Source: Pseudomonas sp. ABC1 (GTDB taxonomy: Bacteria; Pseudomonadota; Gammaproteobacteria; Pseudomonadales; Pseudomonadaceae). Taken from it: a stretch of 64,000 nucleotides of DNA. The position numbers and the translations under genes were made by a program. Within the stretch, counting starts at the first letter, position 1. Each line of letters begins with the position of its first letter. Below, piece by piece: positions 43,910 through 52,196 of this stretch. The notes under the pieces were generated by a model, which searched no databases, had not been told where the DNA came from, and worked only from the letters and a program-made list of their open reading frames with translations. The stretch is taken from assembly GCF_013395055.1 (NCBI RefSeq), contig NZ_CP058349.1, positions 1,178,001-1,242,000 on the forward strand, written 5' to 3'.

Positions 43910-44224
43910 ATGAAAAGAATGCTGATACCGCTGTTCGCCCTGAGCGCCCTGCTGGGCATGTCCAGCGTTCACGCCGCCAGCGGGGAGGAACTGTTCCAGA
44001 GCAAACCCTGTGGCGCTTGCCACAACCTCCAGGTCAAGCTGGTCGGCCCAGCCCTGAAGGACATCGCGGCGAAACATGCGGGGGTCGACGGCGCGGCACA
44101 GACACTGGCGGCTCATATCAAGAACGGCAGCTCGGGCATCTGGGGCGCAATGCCGATGCCACCAAACCCGGTCAATGACGAGGAAGCACTGGCCTTGGCC
44201 GAGTGGATACTCAGCCTGAAATGA
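43910..44224 (+). CDS. Periplasmic cytochrome c551/552-type electron carrier
   Basis: 104 residues with a signal peptide (MKRMLIPLFALSALLGMSSVHA) and a class I cytochrome domain: haem site CGACH near residue 35 and axial methionine in GAMPMPPNPV. It resembles NirM/c551, the donor to nitrite and NO reductases. The second of two close ATGs is chosen because GAGGGA is six bases before it. Divergent from norQ and behind a DNR-type promoter, so it probably feeds NirK and NorBC. Confidence 0.9.
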   Translation: MKRMLIPLFALSALLGMSSVHAASGEELFQSKPCGACHNLQVKLVGPALKDIAAKHAGVDGAAQTLAAHIKNGSSGIWGAMPMPPNPVNDEEALALAEWILSLK

Positions 44225-44243
44225 TCGAGAACGTGCCGGCCTC

Positions 44244-44500
44244 AGAACCTGTTCACGATCTCGCGAGCTAGAGCCCTGCAAGGCGCAACGACCAACGGGA
44301 GTAACAGCCGGAGGCTGGCCCGAAGGGTGAGCGCTAGCGAATCAAACGGGCGAGGAAGCGGAGTTTACAGGTTGTAAATGAGCATGACTCGCCTTGCTCG
44401 CCCCCTTGGGGCCGCACTGAAGTGCGTTAGCCGCAAGCGGCTTTCCGAGCCTGTTTTTAACGCAGCAGGGCCGACGCGCAGCAGATCATGAACAGGTTCT
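44244..44500. mobile_element. MITE-like element, 257 bp with terminal inverted repeats
   Basis: AGAACCTGTTCACGATCT at the left end and AGATCATGAACAGGTTCT at the right end are inverted copies with one mismatch. The interior has no usable coding frame but several small hairpins. It fills most of the gap between the cytochrome gene and the LysR gene. No flanking duplication is evident. Probably a non-autonomous mobile element; the parent family is not identified. Confidence 0.65.
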
Positions 44501-44563
44501 CACACTTGCGGGACATGCGGCTTAGAATGCCGGCCATGGAAACCTTTCCGCAATGAAGCCCAC

Positions 44564-45424
44564 ATGGACATCGACCTCGCCCGCACCTTTCTGGAAATCG
44601 TCCGCAGCGGCAGCTTCATCGCTGCCGCGGAGCGCCTGCACCTGACCCAGACCGCGGTCACTGCCCGCATCCGCAGCCTGGAGACGCAACTCGGCTGCCG
44701 TCTGTTCATCCGCAACCGTGCGGGTGCCCGGCCGACCGAGGATGGCGAACGTTTCGTGCGCTATGCCAGCCAACTGGTACAGACCTGGGAAGCCGCCCGA
44801 CGCGACCTGCCACTGCCGCAGGGTTACGACGACGTGCTGCGCCTCGGCGCGGAAACCAGCCTGTGCAACCCGCTGCTGCTGGTCTGGCTGCGGCAGCTGC
44901 GCCAACAACTGCCCGAACACGCCATCGACGCGCAGGTCGGCGAAGGCCGTGAGTTGCAGGAAAGACTCGAACGAGGGCTACTCGACGCGGCCCTGGTCTA
45001 CCAGCCCGAATACCGCCCCGGCCTGCTGGTCGAGCAGGTGCTGGAGGAAAAACTGGTGCAGGTCGCCCGTACCGGCAATCACCAACCTTACCTGTACGTC
45101 GACTGGGGGCCGGTGTTCCGCCAGCAGCACGACACCGCCCTGCCCGAACATGCCCGCGCCCCACTGACCTTCAACCTCGGCCCACTGGCCTTGCAGTACC
45201 TGCTGCAATACGGCGGCCACGGCTACTTCCGCACCCGGGTCGTACAACGCTACCTCGACCAGGGCCTGCTCGAACGGGTGCCTCGCGCCCCGGAGTTCAC
45301 CTACCCGGTCTACCTGGTCCACCTGCGCGAAAGCCCCGGCCCGGCCTGCCAGCAAGCCTTGCAGACACTCAGGGACATCGCCCCGCAGGCCTACGAATGG
45401 TCGCGCGGGTATCTGGATATCTGA
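44564..45424 (+). CDS. LysR-family regulator, HdfR-like
   Basis: 286 residues. The N-terminal helix-turn-helix (RSGSFIAAAERLHLTQTAVTARIRSLE) is standard. The ligand half (VLRLGAETSLCNPLLLVWLRQLR) and the sequence GARPTEDGERFVRYASQ resemble the HdfR branch, known in enterics as a regulator of the flagellar master operon. The target here is not evident. It stands alone between a MITE-like element and a repeat-rich gap. Confidence 0.8.
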   Translation: MDIDLARTFLEIVRSGSFIAAAERLHLTQTAVTARIRSLETQLGCRLFIRNRAGARPTEDGERFVRYASQLVQTWEAARRDLPLPQGYDDVLRLGAETSLCNPLLLVWLRQLRQQLPEHAIDAQVGEGRELQERLERGLLDAALVYQPEYRPGLLVEQVLEEKLVQVARTGNHQPYLYVDWGPVFRQQHDTALPEHARAPLTFNLGPLALQYLLQYGGHGYFRTRVVQRYLDQGLLERVPRAPEFTYPVYLVHLRESPGPACQQALQTLRDIAPQAYEWSRGYLDI

Positions 45425-45680
45425 GCAGCACCAGCGCGCGATGATGCTGCGAGGCTTGCGAAGCCTGGAGGTACGGATTGAGACCTGTTCTGCCGACTCG
45501 ATCTCGCAAGATTGACCTGTCGTCCGCGCATCGCGCCCCCGACCAGCCCCTCTACGCAACACGCATGAACTCATCCCTGAGGCTCTACGCCGACATCCCT
45601 GTCGGCGAAGGTTGCTACGAGGGGCAGGTCGGGCTCGCGGTCAATACCGAGGTGGTCCAGGGAAAAGGCTCACCCCGTCG

Positions 45681-45698
45681 CTCCCGCGCAGGCGGGAG
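45681..45698. repeat. Single REP palindrome
   Basis: CTCCCGC-GCAG-GCGGGAG followed by CCTAGGTGCGC, a variant of the REP family at 29102 and 34441. Confidence 0.75.
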
Positions 45699-45756
45699 CC
45701 TAGGTGCGCAAGGCTAAGGCCCGCGAGCTTCTTCCTACAGTCGCCGCAGAAGATGG

Positions 45757-45810
45757 CTGTGCGGGTGCCAGGTGGCGGGATGGGGCCTTCGCCACCTGGC
45801 ATTCGCACAG
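45757..45810. repeat. Large imperfect hairpin
   Basis: CTGTGCG..TGCCAGGTGGCG (45757-45777) pairs with CGCCACCTGGCA..CGCACAG (45790-45810), 19 of 21 positions, with a 12-base loop. Not followed by a T-tract. Function not apparent. Confidence 0.6.
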
Positions 45811-45855
45811 GAACGACGAGCGCAAGGCCACCGCATCGTGGGCAAAGCGAAAGAC

Positions 45856-45871
45856 GTGCCGGACAGTAGTG
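45856..45871 (-). mobile_element. Isolated IS end, possible relic
   Basis: GTGCCGGACAGTAGTG is the exact reverse complement of the first 16 bases of the left end of the IS4-family element at 17563. No second end or transposase fragment lies nearby. Confidence 0.5.
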
Positions 45872-45917
45872 AACGCAGGCAGAGCCCCAGAGGCGCGTAT
45901 GCCGGCGTGATTCCCGG

Positions 45918-45946
45918 TTGCCCAAAAAACAAAACGGGTATATACA
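45918..45946 (+). promoter_or_regulatory. Promoter and likely operator of the marR-MFS operon
   Basis: TTGCCC (45918-45923), 17 bases, TATACA (45941-45946). The -10 lies in the palindrome GTATATAC (45938-45945), a plausible site for the MarR protein. The start of transcription would fall at or within a few bases of the ATG at 45955, and no ribosome site is visible, so the mRNA may be leaderless. Confidence 0.5.
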
Positions 45947-45954
45947 CCTAACCC

Positions 45955-46383
45955 ATGTTACCGACCGAATGCCTCTGCACCCGACTGCGACGCGCCAGCC
46001 GTGGCGTCAGCAAACTCTATGACGACGCCCTGCACGGTGTCGGGATCAACGTCGCCCAGTACTCACTGCTGCGGCACCTCGACCGCCTGGTACAGCCGAG
46101 CATCACCGACCTGGCCGACGCCATGGGGCTGGAGCGCAGCACGCTGGGCCGTAACCTGCGGGTACTCGAAGGCAAGGGACTGGTCGTACTGCTGGACGGC
46201 ATCGACCGGCGCAACCGACCGGTCGCGCTGACACAAGCGGGCGAGCAAGCCCTGGCCAAGGCCCTGCAAGCCTGGAGCCAGGTGCAGGACGACCTGAACC
46301 GACGCCTGCCGCAGCAACAGATGGAAGCCTTGAACGCATTGCTTGCCAGCCTCAGCGACGACTCACCGACACCCGCCCCATAA
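45955..46383 (+). CDS. MarR-family regulator
   Basis: 142 residues. Winged helix of the MarR type: VGINVAQYSLLRHLDRL, SITDLADAMGLERSTLGRNLRVLEGKGLV and the wing IDRRNRPVALTQAGEQAL. It lies 53 bases before an MFS transporter gene on the same strand, so it probably represses its own operon. The inducer is unknown. Confidence 0.88.
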   Translation: MLPTECLCTRLRRASRGVSKLYDDALHGVGINVAQYSLLRHLDRLVQPSITDLADAMGLERSTLGRNLRVLEGKGLVVLLDGIDRRNRPVALTQAGEQALAKALQAWSQVQDDLNRRLPQQQMEALNALLASLSDDSPTPAP

Positions 46384-46436
46384 CCACCCCAGCAAGGGCG
46401 ATGTGCCCACCCGGACCACAATAAGAAGGACATCCG

Positions 46437-47645
46437 ATGAGCAACACGACACGCATAAGCCTCTGGTTGATGCTCGGCACCTCACTGGTGCTCGCGCTCT
46501 CCCTCGGCACCCGGCATGGATTCGGCCTGTTCCTTTCCCCGATGAGCGATGAGTTCGGCTGGGGACGTGGCACATTTGCCTTCGCCATCGCCCTGCAGAA
46601 CCTTATCTGGGGCCTGGTCCAGCCCATCACCGGCGCCCTGGCCGATCGCTTCGGCGCCCGCAAGGCGATCGTCACGGGCGGGCTGCTCTACGCGCTCGGG
46701 CTGGTCATGATGGGGCTCAGCGACTCACCACTGAGCCTGTCGCTGAGCGCCGGCCTGCTGATCGGCATCGGCCTTTCCGGCACCTCCTTCTCGGTCATCC
46801 TCGGTGTGGTCGGACGCGCCGCGCCACCCGAGAAACGCAGCATGGCCATGGGTATCGCCGCCGCTGCCGGCTCCTTCGGCCAGTTCGCCATGTTGCCGGG
46901 CAGTCTCGGGCTGATCGAATGGCTGGGCTGGTCCAGCGCCCTGATCGTGCTGGGCCTGCTGGTGGCGCTGATCGTCCCGCTGGCCGGCATGATCAAGGAC
47001 CGCCCGCTGCCCGCTCACGAAAATGAACAGACTCTGGGCGAGGCCTTGCGCGAAGCCTGTTCGCACTCGGGTTTCTGGCTGCTGGCACTGGGCTTCTTCG
47101 TCTGCGGCTTCCAGGTGGTGTTCATCGGCGTGCACCTGCCCGCCTACCTGGTCGACCAGCAGTTACCGGCCCTGGTCGGCACCACCGTGCTGGCGCTGGT
47201 AGGGCTGTTCAATGTCTTTGGCACCTACATCGCCGGCTGGCTCGGTGGCAGACGCTCCAAGCCGCGCCTGCTGAGCGGGCTGTACCTGGCACGCGCGGTG
47301 GTGATCACGCTGTTCATCAGCTTCCCGATAAGCGTGTGGACCGCCTATGCCTTCGGTATCGCCATGGGGCTGCTGTGGCTGTCCACCGTACCGCTGACCA
47401 ACGGCACGGTGGCGACGCTGTTCGGCGTGCGCAACCTGTCCATGCTCGGCGGCATCGTCTTCCTGTTCCACCAACTGGGTTCGTTCCTCGGCGGCTGGCT
47501 CGGCGGCTACCTGTATGACTACACGGGCAGCTACGACCTGGTCTGGCAGATATCCATCCTGCTCAGCCTGCTGGCCGCCGCCCTGAACTGGCCGGTGCGC
47601 GAGCAACCGGTCACACGCCTGCAGAAGGCGGGAGCGCAGGCATGA
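46437..47645 (+). CDS. Major facilitator superfamily transporter
   Basis: 402 residues, twelve predicted helices. The loop motif GALADRFGARKAI between helices 2 and 3 is the MFS signature. The N-terminus (LGTRHGFGLFLSPMSDEFGWGRGTFAFAIALQNLIWGL) resembles the OxlT/monocarboxylate-like group of bacterial MFS proteins. Substrate not readable. Its stop overlaps the start of a 39-residue membrane protein (ATGA). Confidence 0.85.
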   Translation: MSNTTRISLWLMLGTSLVLALSLGTRHGFGLFLSPMSDEFGWGRGTFAFAIALQNLIWGLVQPITGALADRFGARKAIVTGGLLYALGLVMMGLSDSPLSLSLSAGLLIGIGLSGTSFSVILGVVGRAAPPEKRSMAMGIAAAAGSFGQFAMLPGSLGLIEWLGWSSALIVLGLLVALIVPLAGMIKDRPLPAHENEQTLGEALREACSHSGFWLLALGFFVCGFQVVFIGVHLPAYLVDQQLPALVGTTVLALVGLFNVFGTYIAGWLGGRRSKPRLLSGLYLARAVVITLFISFPISVWTAYAFGIAMGLLWLSTVPLTNGTVATLFGVRNLSMLGGIVFLFHQLGSFLGGWLGGYLYDYTGSYDLVWQISILLSLLAAALNWPVREQPVTRLQKAGAQA

Positions 47646-47761
47646 AAGCCCTGCTGTGGCTGGCGGCCCTGTCCCTGGGCGCCCTGCTGCTGGCGCTGAT
47701 CCTGTGGGGCTGGCAACAGGGCGGGCTGGCCATCCTGCAACTGGGCGTCAACCTTTGCTGA
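47642..47761 (+). CDS. 39-residue single-span membrane protein
   Basis: Short frame whose ATG overlaps the transporter stop as ATGA, a sign of translational coupling. The product is MKALLWLAALSLGALLLALI followed by LWGWQQGGLAILQLGVNLC, i.e. one long transmembrane helix and a short amphipathic tail. It may be a small partner of the MFS protein. It overlaps the end of the convergent chpA-like gene by 14 bases. Confidence 0.5.
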   Translation: MKALLWLAALSLGALLLALILWGWQQGGLAILQLGVNLC

Positions 47762-49796
47762 GCACCAGCGCCTCGATGGCCTCCAGCAACTGCGCCTCCT
47801 GGTAGGGCTTGCCCAGGTAGGCGCCGACACCCAGTTCCAGCGCCCGGTCGCGGTGGGTTTCATCGCTGCTGGCGGTGATCACCACCACCGGCAGGTCTTG
47901 CAGGCTTTCGTCCTGGCGAATCCGCGCCAGGACATCGAAGCCGCCCAGGTTCGGCATCTCGATATCCAGCAGCATGATGTCCGGCCGCTCTGAATGCAGT
48001 CGCTCGATGGCATCGTCGCCGTCATGGGCGATCGACACCTGCATGCCATTGCGCTCCAGCAGGCGGCAGGTCACCTTGCGCACCGTGGCCGAGTCGTCGA
48101 CCACCAGCACTCGCAGCGCCTTGTCGGCAGGTGCCTCATCCGGCACTGGAGCGACCGTCTCGACGGGTGCCGGGACAGGGTCACCAGTGCTGCCAGGATC
48201 AGGCAGACGAATGACGAAGCGCGTGCCGATGCCCGGCTGCGATTCGATATCGAGCGTACCGCCCAGTTGCCGGACCTCGACATCGACCACATCCAGCCCG
48301 ACGCCACGCCCCGACACCGGCGAAACCTCGCCCGCCGTCGACAGCCCGTGATGAAGGACCAGTTGCAGCGCTTCCCGCGCCTCCAGCTCGTGCTCCGCAG
48401 GCAACAGGCCAAGCTCGACGGCCTTGCCGCGCACGGCTGCCAGGTCGATCCCGGCGCCATCGTCACTCAACGCCAGCAAGGTATTCCCACCGTCCTGCCA
48501 GGCCTCCAGGCATACCAGTCCCTGCTCCGGCTTGCCCAGCGCCAGGCGCTGCTGCGGCGATTCGATGCCATGGTCGATGGCGTTGCGCAGCATATGTTCC
48601 AGTGGTGCCAGCAGCGGCCCGAGCTGCGTTGCAGAAAGCCGCCCGACCGCATCGTCCACTTCGAGCGACGCCTGCTTGCCCAGTTCATCGCACACTTGCT
48701 GCAGCAGCAGACGCAGGCGGGCGATCACGCCTTCCGTGGAGAGGGGCGACACAGGCTGCCGATCATCCACATCGTCGGGTTCGGCAGCCTGGTCATGTAT
48801 GTCGTCCGACTCGGCCGTGGGCGCCGCCACCGCGTCGGCATCGCGATCGGGTTCAGGCCTGAGCTGCCCACGCAGTTCGTCGACGGCCTGTTCCAGTTCT
48901 GCATGACTCTGGCCCAGGGCCGCCAGGTATCGCTCGTCCTGCGGTTGCCGATGGGCATCGAGCAGATGCTGCTCCAGCTCATGCAGCAGGTCGCCGATAC
49001 GCTGCTGCCTGGCCAGGCGAGCGCCGCCCTTGAAGGTATGCAGGTCGCGTTGCAGCGCCTCCAGTTCATCCTGCCGCGTCATATCCAGCGACCAGCGTTG
49101 CAGGCCCTGGCCGATGCGCTCGACGAAGGTGCCGGCCTCCACAAGGAAGGTATCCGCCAGCTCGCTGTCCAGCGGATAGGAATCGCCCGCGGGCGGAGGA
49201 TCGATGGGGGCACTTGGTTCGACAACGGGCGGCTCTGCCTGGATATCCACCAGCCAGGCCATGTCGATCAAGTCGGTGGAGAAACCGTGCCCGGCCGAGG
49301 TATCGGGCGCCGTATCGACCGTTACCCGCTCCTCGGCAACGGCTGGCGAAGGTGTCGCCTCGACCTCTGGCTCGTCAACAGCGGCTGGCGACACACCACC
49401 CGACTGCCGCGAAGCATGGAACAGCAAGCCGTCGAGCAATGCGTCCGGGGCGGTGCGAGAAGCACCGGCCTCCCCGTCCTCGATCAGCCGTCGCAGCTCT
49501 TGCTCAACCTGCCGCAGCAAGTCGTGCGCGGCGGCGTCGTTGCTCGCCTCGCCCGAGGCCAGTTCGTCCACCAGCCCGGCAGCAGCCTGCCACAGCCGCA
49601 CCAGGGGCGTTCCCTCGCACAGCCCTTCGAGGCGGGCGAAGACCTTGCCCATCCGCTCGAAGCTGGCGGGCACGTCGCGCTGACGGATCACCCCCAGCAG
49701 CGCTACCTGCAATGCCTGGCGCAGCGTGCGTAACGCAGCCTGCGCCTCGGCGCCCTGCAAACGTCCCTGGACGGCAGAATCGTGCCGATCCCCCAT
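47748..49796 (-). CDS. Reduced ChpA-like hybrid histidine kinase
   Basis: 682 residues from the ATG giving MGDRHDS, the beginning I recall for ChpA of pseudomonads; in-frame ATGs at 49823 and 49859 are alternatives. Contains an N-terminal helical part, one Hpt domain (DLHTFKGGARLA, His about 253), a HATPase (N box MLRNAIDHGIESPQQR, DDGAGID, GRGVGLDVV) and a C-terminal receiver (VLVVDDSATVR, LLDIEMP, VVVITASS, KPY). P. aeruginosa ChpA is about 2,500 residues with many Hpt domains and a CheW domain. Here only one Hpt is clear and a 30-residue linker replaces CheW. The pilGHIJ genes expected between chpA and gshB are absent. Confidence 0.8.
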   Translation of the reverse strand: MGDRHDSAVQGRLQGAEAQAALRTLRQALQVALLGVIRQRDVPASFERMGKVFARLEGLCEGTPLVRLWQAAAGLVDELASGEASNDAAAHDLLRQVEQELRRLIEDGEAGASRTAPDALLDGLLFHASRQSGGVSPAAVDEPEVEATPSPAVAEERVTVDTAPDTSAGHGFSTDLIDMAWLVDIQAEPPVVEPSAPIDPPPAGDSYPLDSELADTFLVEAGTFVERIGQGLQRWSLDMTRQDELEALQRDLHTFKGGARLARQQRIGDLLHELEQHLLDAHRQPQDERYLAALGQSHAELEQAVDELRGQLRPEPDRDADAVAAPTAESDDIHDQAAEPDDVDDRQPVSPLSTEGVIARLRLLLQQVCDELGKQASLEVDDAVGRLSATQLGPLLAPLEHMLRNAIDHGIESPQQRLALGKPEQGLVCLEAWQDGGNTLLALSDDGAGIDLAAVRGKAVELGLLPAEHELEAREALQLVLHHGLSTAGEVSPVSGRGVGLDVVDVEVRQLGGTLDIESQPGIGTRFVIRLPDPGSTGDPVPAPVETVAPVPDEAPADKALRVLVVDDSATVRKVTCRLLERNGMQVSIAHDGDDAIERLHSERPDIMLLDIEMPNLGGFDVLARIRQDESLQDLPVVVITASSDETHRDRALELGVGAYLGKPYQEAQLLEAIEALVLSKG

Positions 49797-50043
49797 AACG
49801 CCCCCAATCGACCAATCCTTCATAGTGGCGGTCCCTTGAAAGACCTGCCGCGTTGCCATCGATGCGTTTCAACGAATAGATAGTGGCCTTTTTAACAGAC
49901 TCCCATGGAAACGGGCCATCGAATGCGCAAACAGAGCGGCGACGACAGCGCGGCTTTCCCTTGACCTGTCGCGCAAGCAGCGCCAATCTCCCCAACCAAT
50001 TCGCGCTTGCCGCCCCTCGATTCATCTTCCGGAGAACCTGCCC

Positions 50044-50994
50044 ATGGCCACTCGCGTCGGGATCATCATGGACCCTATCGCACACATCGCCTTCAAGAAG
50101 GACAGCTCGCTGGCCATGTTGCTGGCGGCCCAGGCCAGGGGCTGGGAGCTGCACTACATGGAGCAGCGCGACCTCTACCAGGCCGCCGGACAGGCCCGCG
50201 CCCGCATGCGCCCGCTGAAGGTGTTCCTCGACCCCGAGCACTGGTTCGAACTGGGCGAAGAGAACGATGCGCCGCTGTCGCAGCTCGACGTGATCCTGAT
50301 GCGCAAGGATCCGCCCTTCAACAACGAGTACATCTACACCACCTACCTGCTGGAGATGGCCGAGAAGGAAGGCACCCTCGTCGTCAACAAGCCGCAGAGC
50401 CTGCGCGACTGCAACGAGAAGTTCTTCGCCACGCACTTCCCCGAATGCTCGCCACCGACCCTGATCAGCCAGCGCGCGGACATCATCCGCGCCTTCGCCG
50501 CCGAGCATGGCGACATCATCCTCAAGCCGCTGGACGAAATGGGCGGCGCCTCGATCTTCCGTCACCGCGAAGGCGACCCTAATCTCTCGGTGATCCTCGA
50601 GACCCTGACGCTGCACGGCAGCCGCCCGATCATGGCGCAACGCTACATCCCGGCGATCAAGGACGGCGACAAGCGCATCCTGATGATCGACGGCGAACCC
50701 GTGCCCTACAGCCTGGCGCGCATCCCCGCCCAGGGCGAGACCCGTGGCAACCTGGCCGCAGGCGGTCGTGGCGTAGCGCAGCCGCTGAGCGAACGCGACC
50801 GGCAGATCGCGGCCATCGTCGGCCCGCAACTGCGCGCGCGCGGCCTGCTGTTCGTCGGCCTGGACGTGATCGGCGACTACCTCACAGAAGTCAACGTCAC
50901 CAGCCCGACCTGCATCCGCGAGATCGACAACGCCTTCGATACACGCATCGCCGAGCGGCTGATGGATGCGATCGCGGCGCGACTGGCCAAGTGA
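50044..50994 (+). CDS. gshB: Glutathione synthetase
   Basis: 316 residues, cytosolic ATP-grasp ligase joining gamma-glutamylcysteine and glycine. Motifs: VGIIMDPIAHIAFKKDSSLAM, MRKDPPFNNEYIYTTYLLE, KPLDEMGGASIFR, RYIPAIKDGDKRILMIDGEP and the C-terminal TEVNVTSPTCIREID. Start after CGGAG. Begins the gshB-tonB-algH-ruvX-pyrRBC' string. Confidence 0.96.
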   Translation: MATRVGIIMDPIAHIAFKKDSSLAMLLAAQARGWELHYMEQRDLYQAAGQARARMRPLKVFLDPEHWFELGEENDAPLSQLDVILMRKDPPFNNEYIYTTYLLEMAEKEGTLVVNKPQSLRDCNEKFFATHFPECSPPTLISQRADIIRAFAAEHGDIILKPLDEMGGASIFRHREGDPNLSVILETLTLHGSRPIMAQRYIPAIKDGDKRILMIDGEPVPYSLARIPAQGETRGNLAAGGRGVAQPLSERDRQIAAIVGPQLRARGLLFVGLDVIGDYLTEVNVTSPTCIREIDNAFDTRIAERLMDAIAARLAK

Positions 50995-51182
50995 CCGACG
51001 CCGCCATGGAACAGGAAAACTGGATAGGTCTGGCCTTCCCCGGCCTGACCTGCCTGGGTTGGCTCAGGCCGATGGACACGGGGCCTATCTATACCCGCCA
51101 GCACGGCCAGGAAAGCCTCGAAGCGCTGCGACGCTCGCTGGACACGGCCCACGCCAACGCCGTTCCGCCATCGGCTTCATAG
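50991..51182 (+). CDS. Hypothetical small protein between gshB and tonB
   Basis: Up to 63 residues from a GTG overlapping the gshB stop, or 58 from the ATG at 51006. No motif recognised (contains GLAFPGLTCLGWLRPMDTG). Coupling to gshB and the absence of other features in the gap are the only support. Confidence 0.35.
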   Translation: MTDAAMEQENWIGLAFPGLTCLGWLRPMDTGPIYTRQHGQESLEALRRSLDTAHANAVPPSAS

Positions 51183-51248
51183 ACTTTTGCCCTTCCGCTC
51201 GGCAGACTGCACGGCATTCCCGAGCCCCGCAGATACAGTCCGCCCCGC

Positions 51249-52157
51249 ATGAAACCCGCCGTATCCACCCCGTCCCGTGCTGCCCCCGGCGTCAAAGCGG
51301 CGGATCGCCTTGGCTTCACGCTGTTCCTCGCGGCAGCCCTGCACCTGGCGTTGATCCTGGGACTGGGTTTTACCTTGCTCGAACCGACCCCGACCAGCAA
51401 AAGCCTGGAAATCACCCTGTCCACCTTCAAGAGCGAGGACAAGCCCAAGGAGGCTGATTTCATCGCCCAGGACAACCAGCAGGGCAGCGGCACCCTGGAG
51501 CACAAGGCCGCACCGAAGACCACCGAGCTGGCGCCGTTCCAGGACACCGAGGTGAACAAGGTCACCCCGCCCAGCCCTCCACCGCCGCCACCGCGTACCC
51601 CGCCACAGGTGGAAAACAAGACACTGGCCACGAAAAGCCCGCAACAACAGAAGGTGGCTATTCCTGAGCGGAAGGACACCCCGGAGCCGAAAGCGGCGCC
51701 CGCACCGGCCCCGACCTTCGACAGCTCGCAACTCAGCGCGCAGATCGCCAGCCTGGAAGCGGAACTGGCCCAGGACGTACAGCGCTACGCCAAACGCCCA
51801 CGCATCAGCCGGCAGAACAGTGCCGCGACCATGCGCGACATCAGTGCCTGGTACCGCGACGAATGGCGCAAGAAAGTCGAACGCATCGGCAACCTCAACT
51901 ACCCGGACGACGCCCGTCGCCAGCGTGTCTATGGCAGCCTGCGGATGCTGGTCAGCATCAACCGCGACGGCAGCGTACTGGAGCTGCGCATCCTCGAATC
52001 CTCCGGACAGAAGATGCTGGACGATGCCGCCATGCGCATCGTGCGCCTGGCAGCCCCCTTCGCCCCGTTCACCGGTGAACTGGCGCAGAAGTACGACCAG
52101 GTGGAAATCATCCGCACCTGGCGTTTCGAACGCGGCGACCGCCTCTCCAGCGGTTGA
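51249..52157 (+). CDS. tonB: TonB-family energy transducer
   Basis: 302 residues: an N-terminal inner-membrane helix (GFTLFLAAALHLALILGLGF with the conserved His), a proline-rich periplasmic spacer (TPPSPPPPPPRTPP), a helical segment (SAQIASLEAELAQDVQRYAK) and a C-terminal TonB domain (YPDDARRQRVYGSLRMLVSI, LRILESSGQKMLDDAAMRIV). It corresponds to tonB3 of P. aeruginosa by position between gshB and algH; there it is linked to twitching motility, which is notable because the pil-chp genes next door are lost. Confidence 0.92.
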   Translation: MKPAVSTPSRAAPGVKAADRLGFTLFLAAALHLALILGLGFTLLEPTPTSKSLEITLSTFKSEDKPKEADFIAQDNQQGSGTLEHKAAPKTTELAPFQDTEVNKVTPPSPPPPPPRTPPQVENKTLATKSPQQQKVAIPERKDTPEPKAAPAPAPTFDSSQLSAQIASLEAELAQDVQRYAKRPRISRQNSAATMRDISAWYRDEWRKKVERIGNLNYPDDARRQRVYGSLRMLVSINRDGSVLELRILESSGQKMLDDAAMRIVRLAAPFAPFTGELAQKYDQVEIIRTWRFERGDRLSSG

Positions 52158-52196
52158 CGCCTTCCCGCCCTGCGCGCCAACGCTTAAGCTAGGGGC

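Larger units (their letters stand above)
45425..45917. other. Repeat-rich intergenic region
   Basis: About 490 bases without a credible gene. Contents: hairpin AGGCTT-GCG-AAGCCT (45452-45466) after the LysR stop; hairpin GCCGACA-TCCC-TGTCGGC (45589-45606); REP palindrome CTCCCGC-GCAG-GCGGGAG (45681-45698) followed by TAGGTGCGC; a large hairpin at 45757-45810; and a 16-base copy of an insertion-sequence end at 45856-45871. Confidence 0.6.

Noticed and set aside
44244..44500. A tRNA or riboswitch in the hairpin-rich stretch after the cytochrome gene
   Set aside because: No cloverleaf or T-loop sequence, and the terminal inverted repeats explain the structure as a mobile element.
45425..45954. 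A small gene or RNA in the LysR-MarR gap
   Set aside because: Short frames here cross REP palindromes and hairpins and lack ribosome sites. The structures look like repeats rather than a conserved RNA gene.
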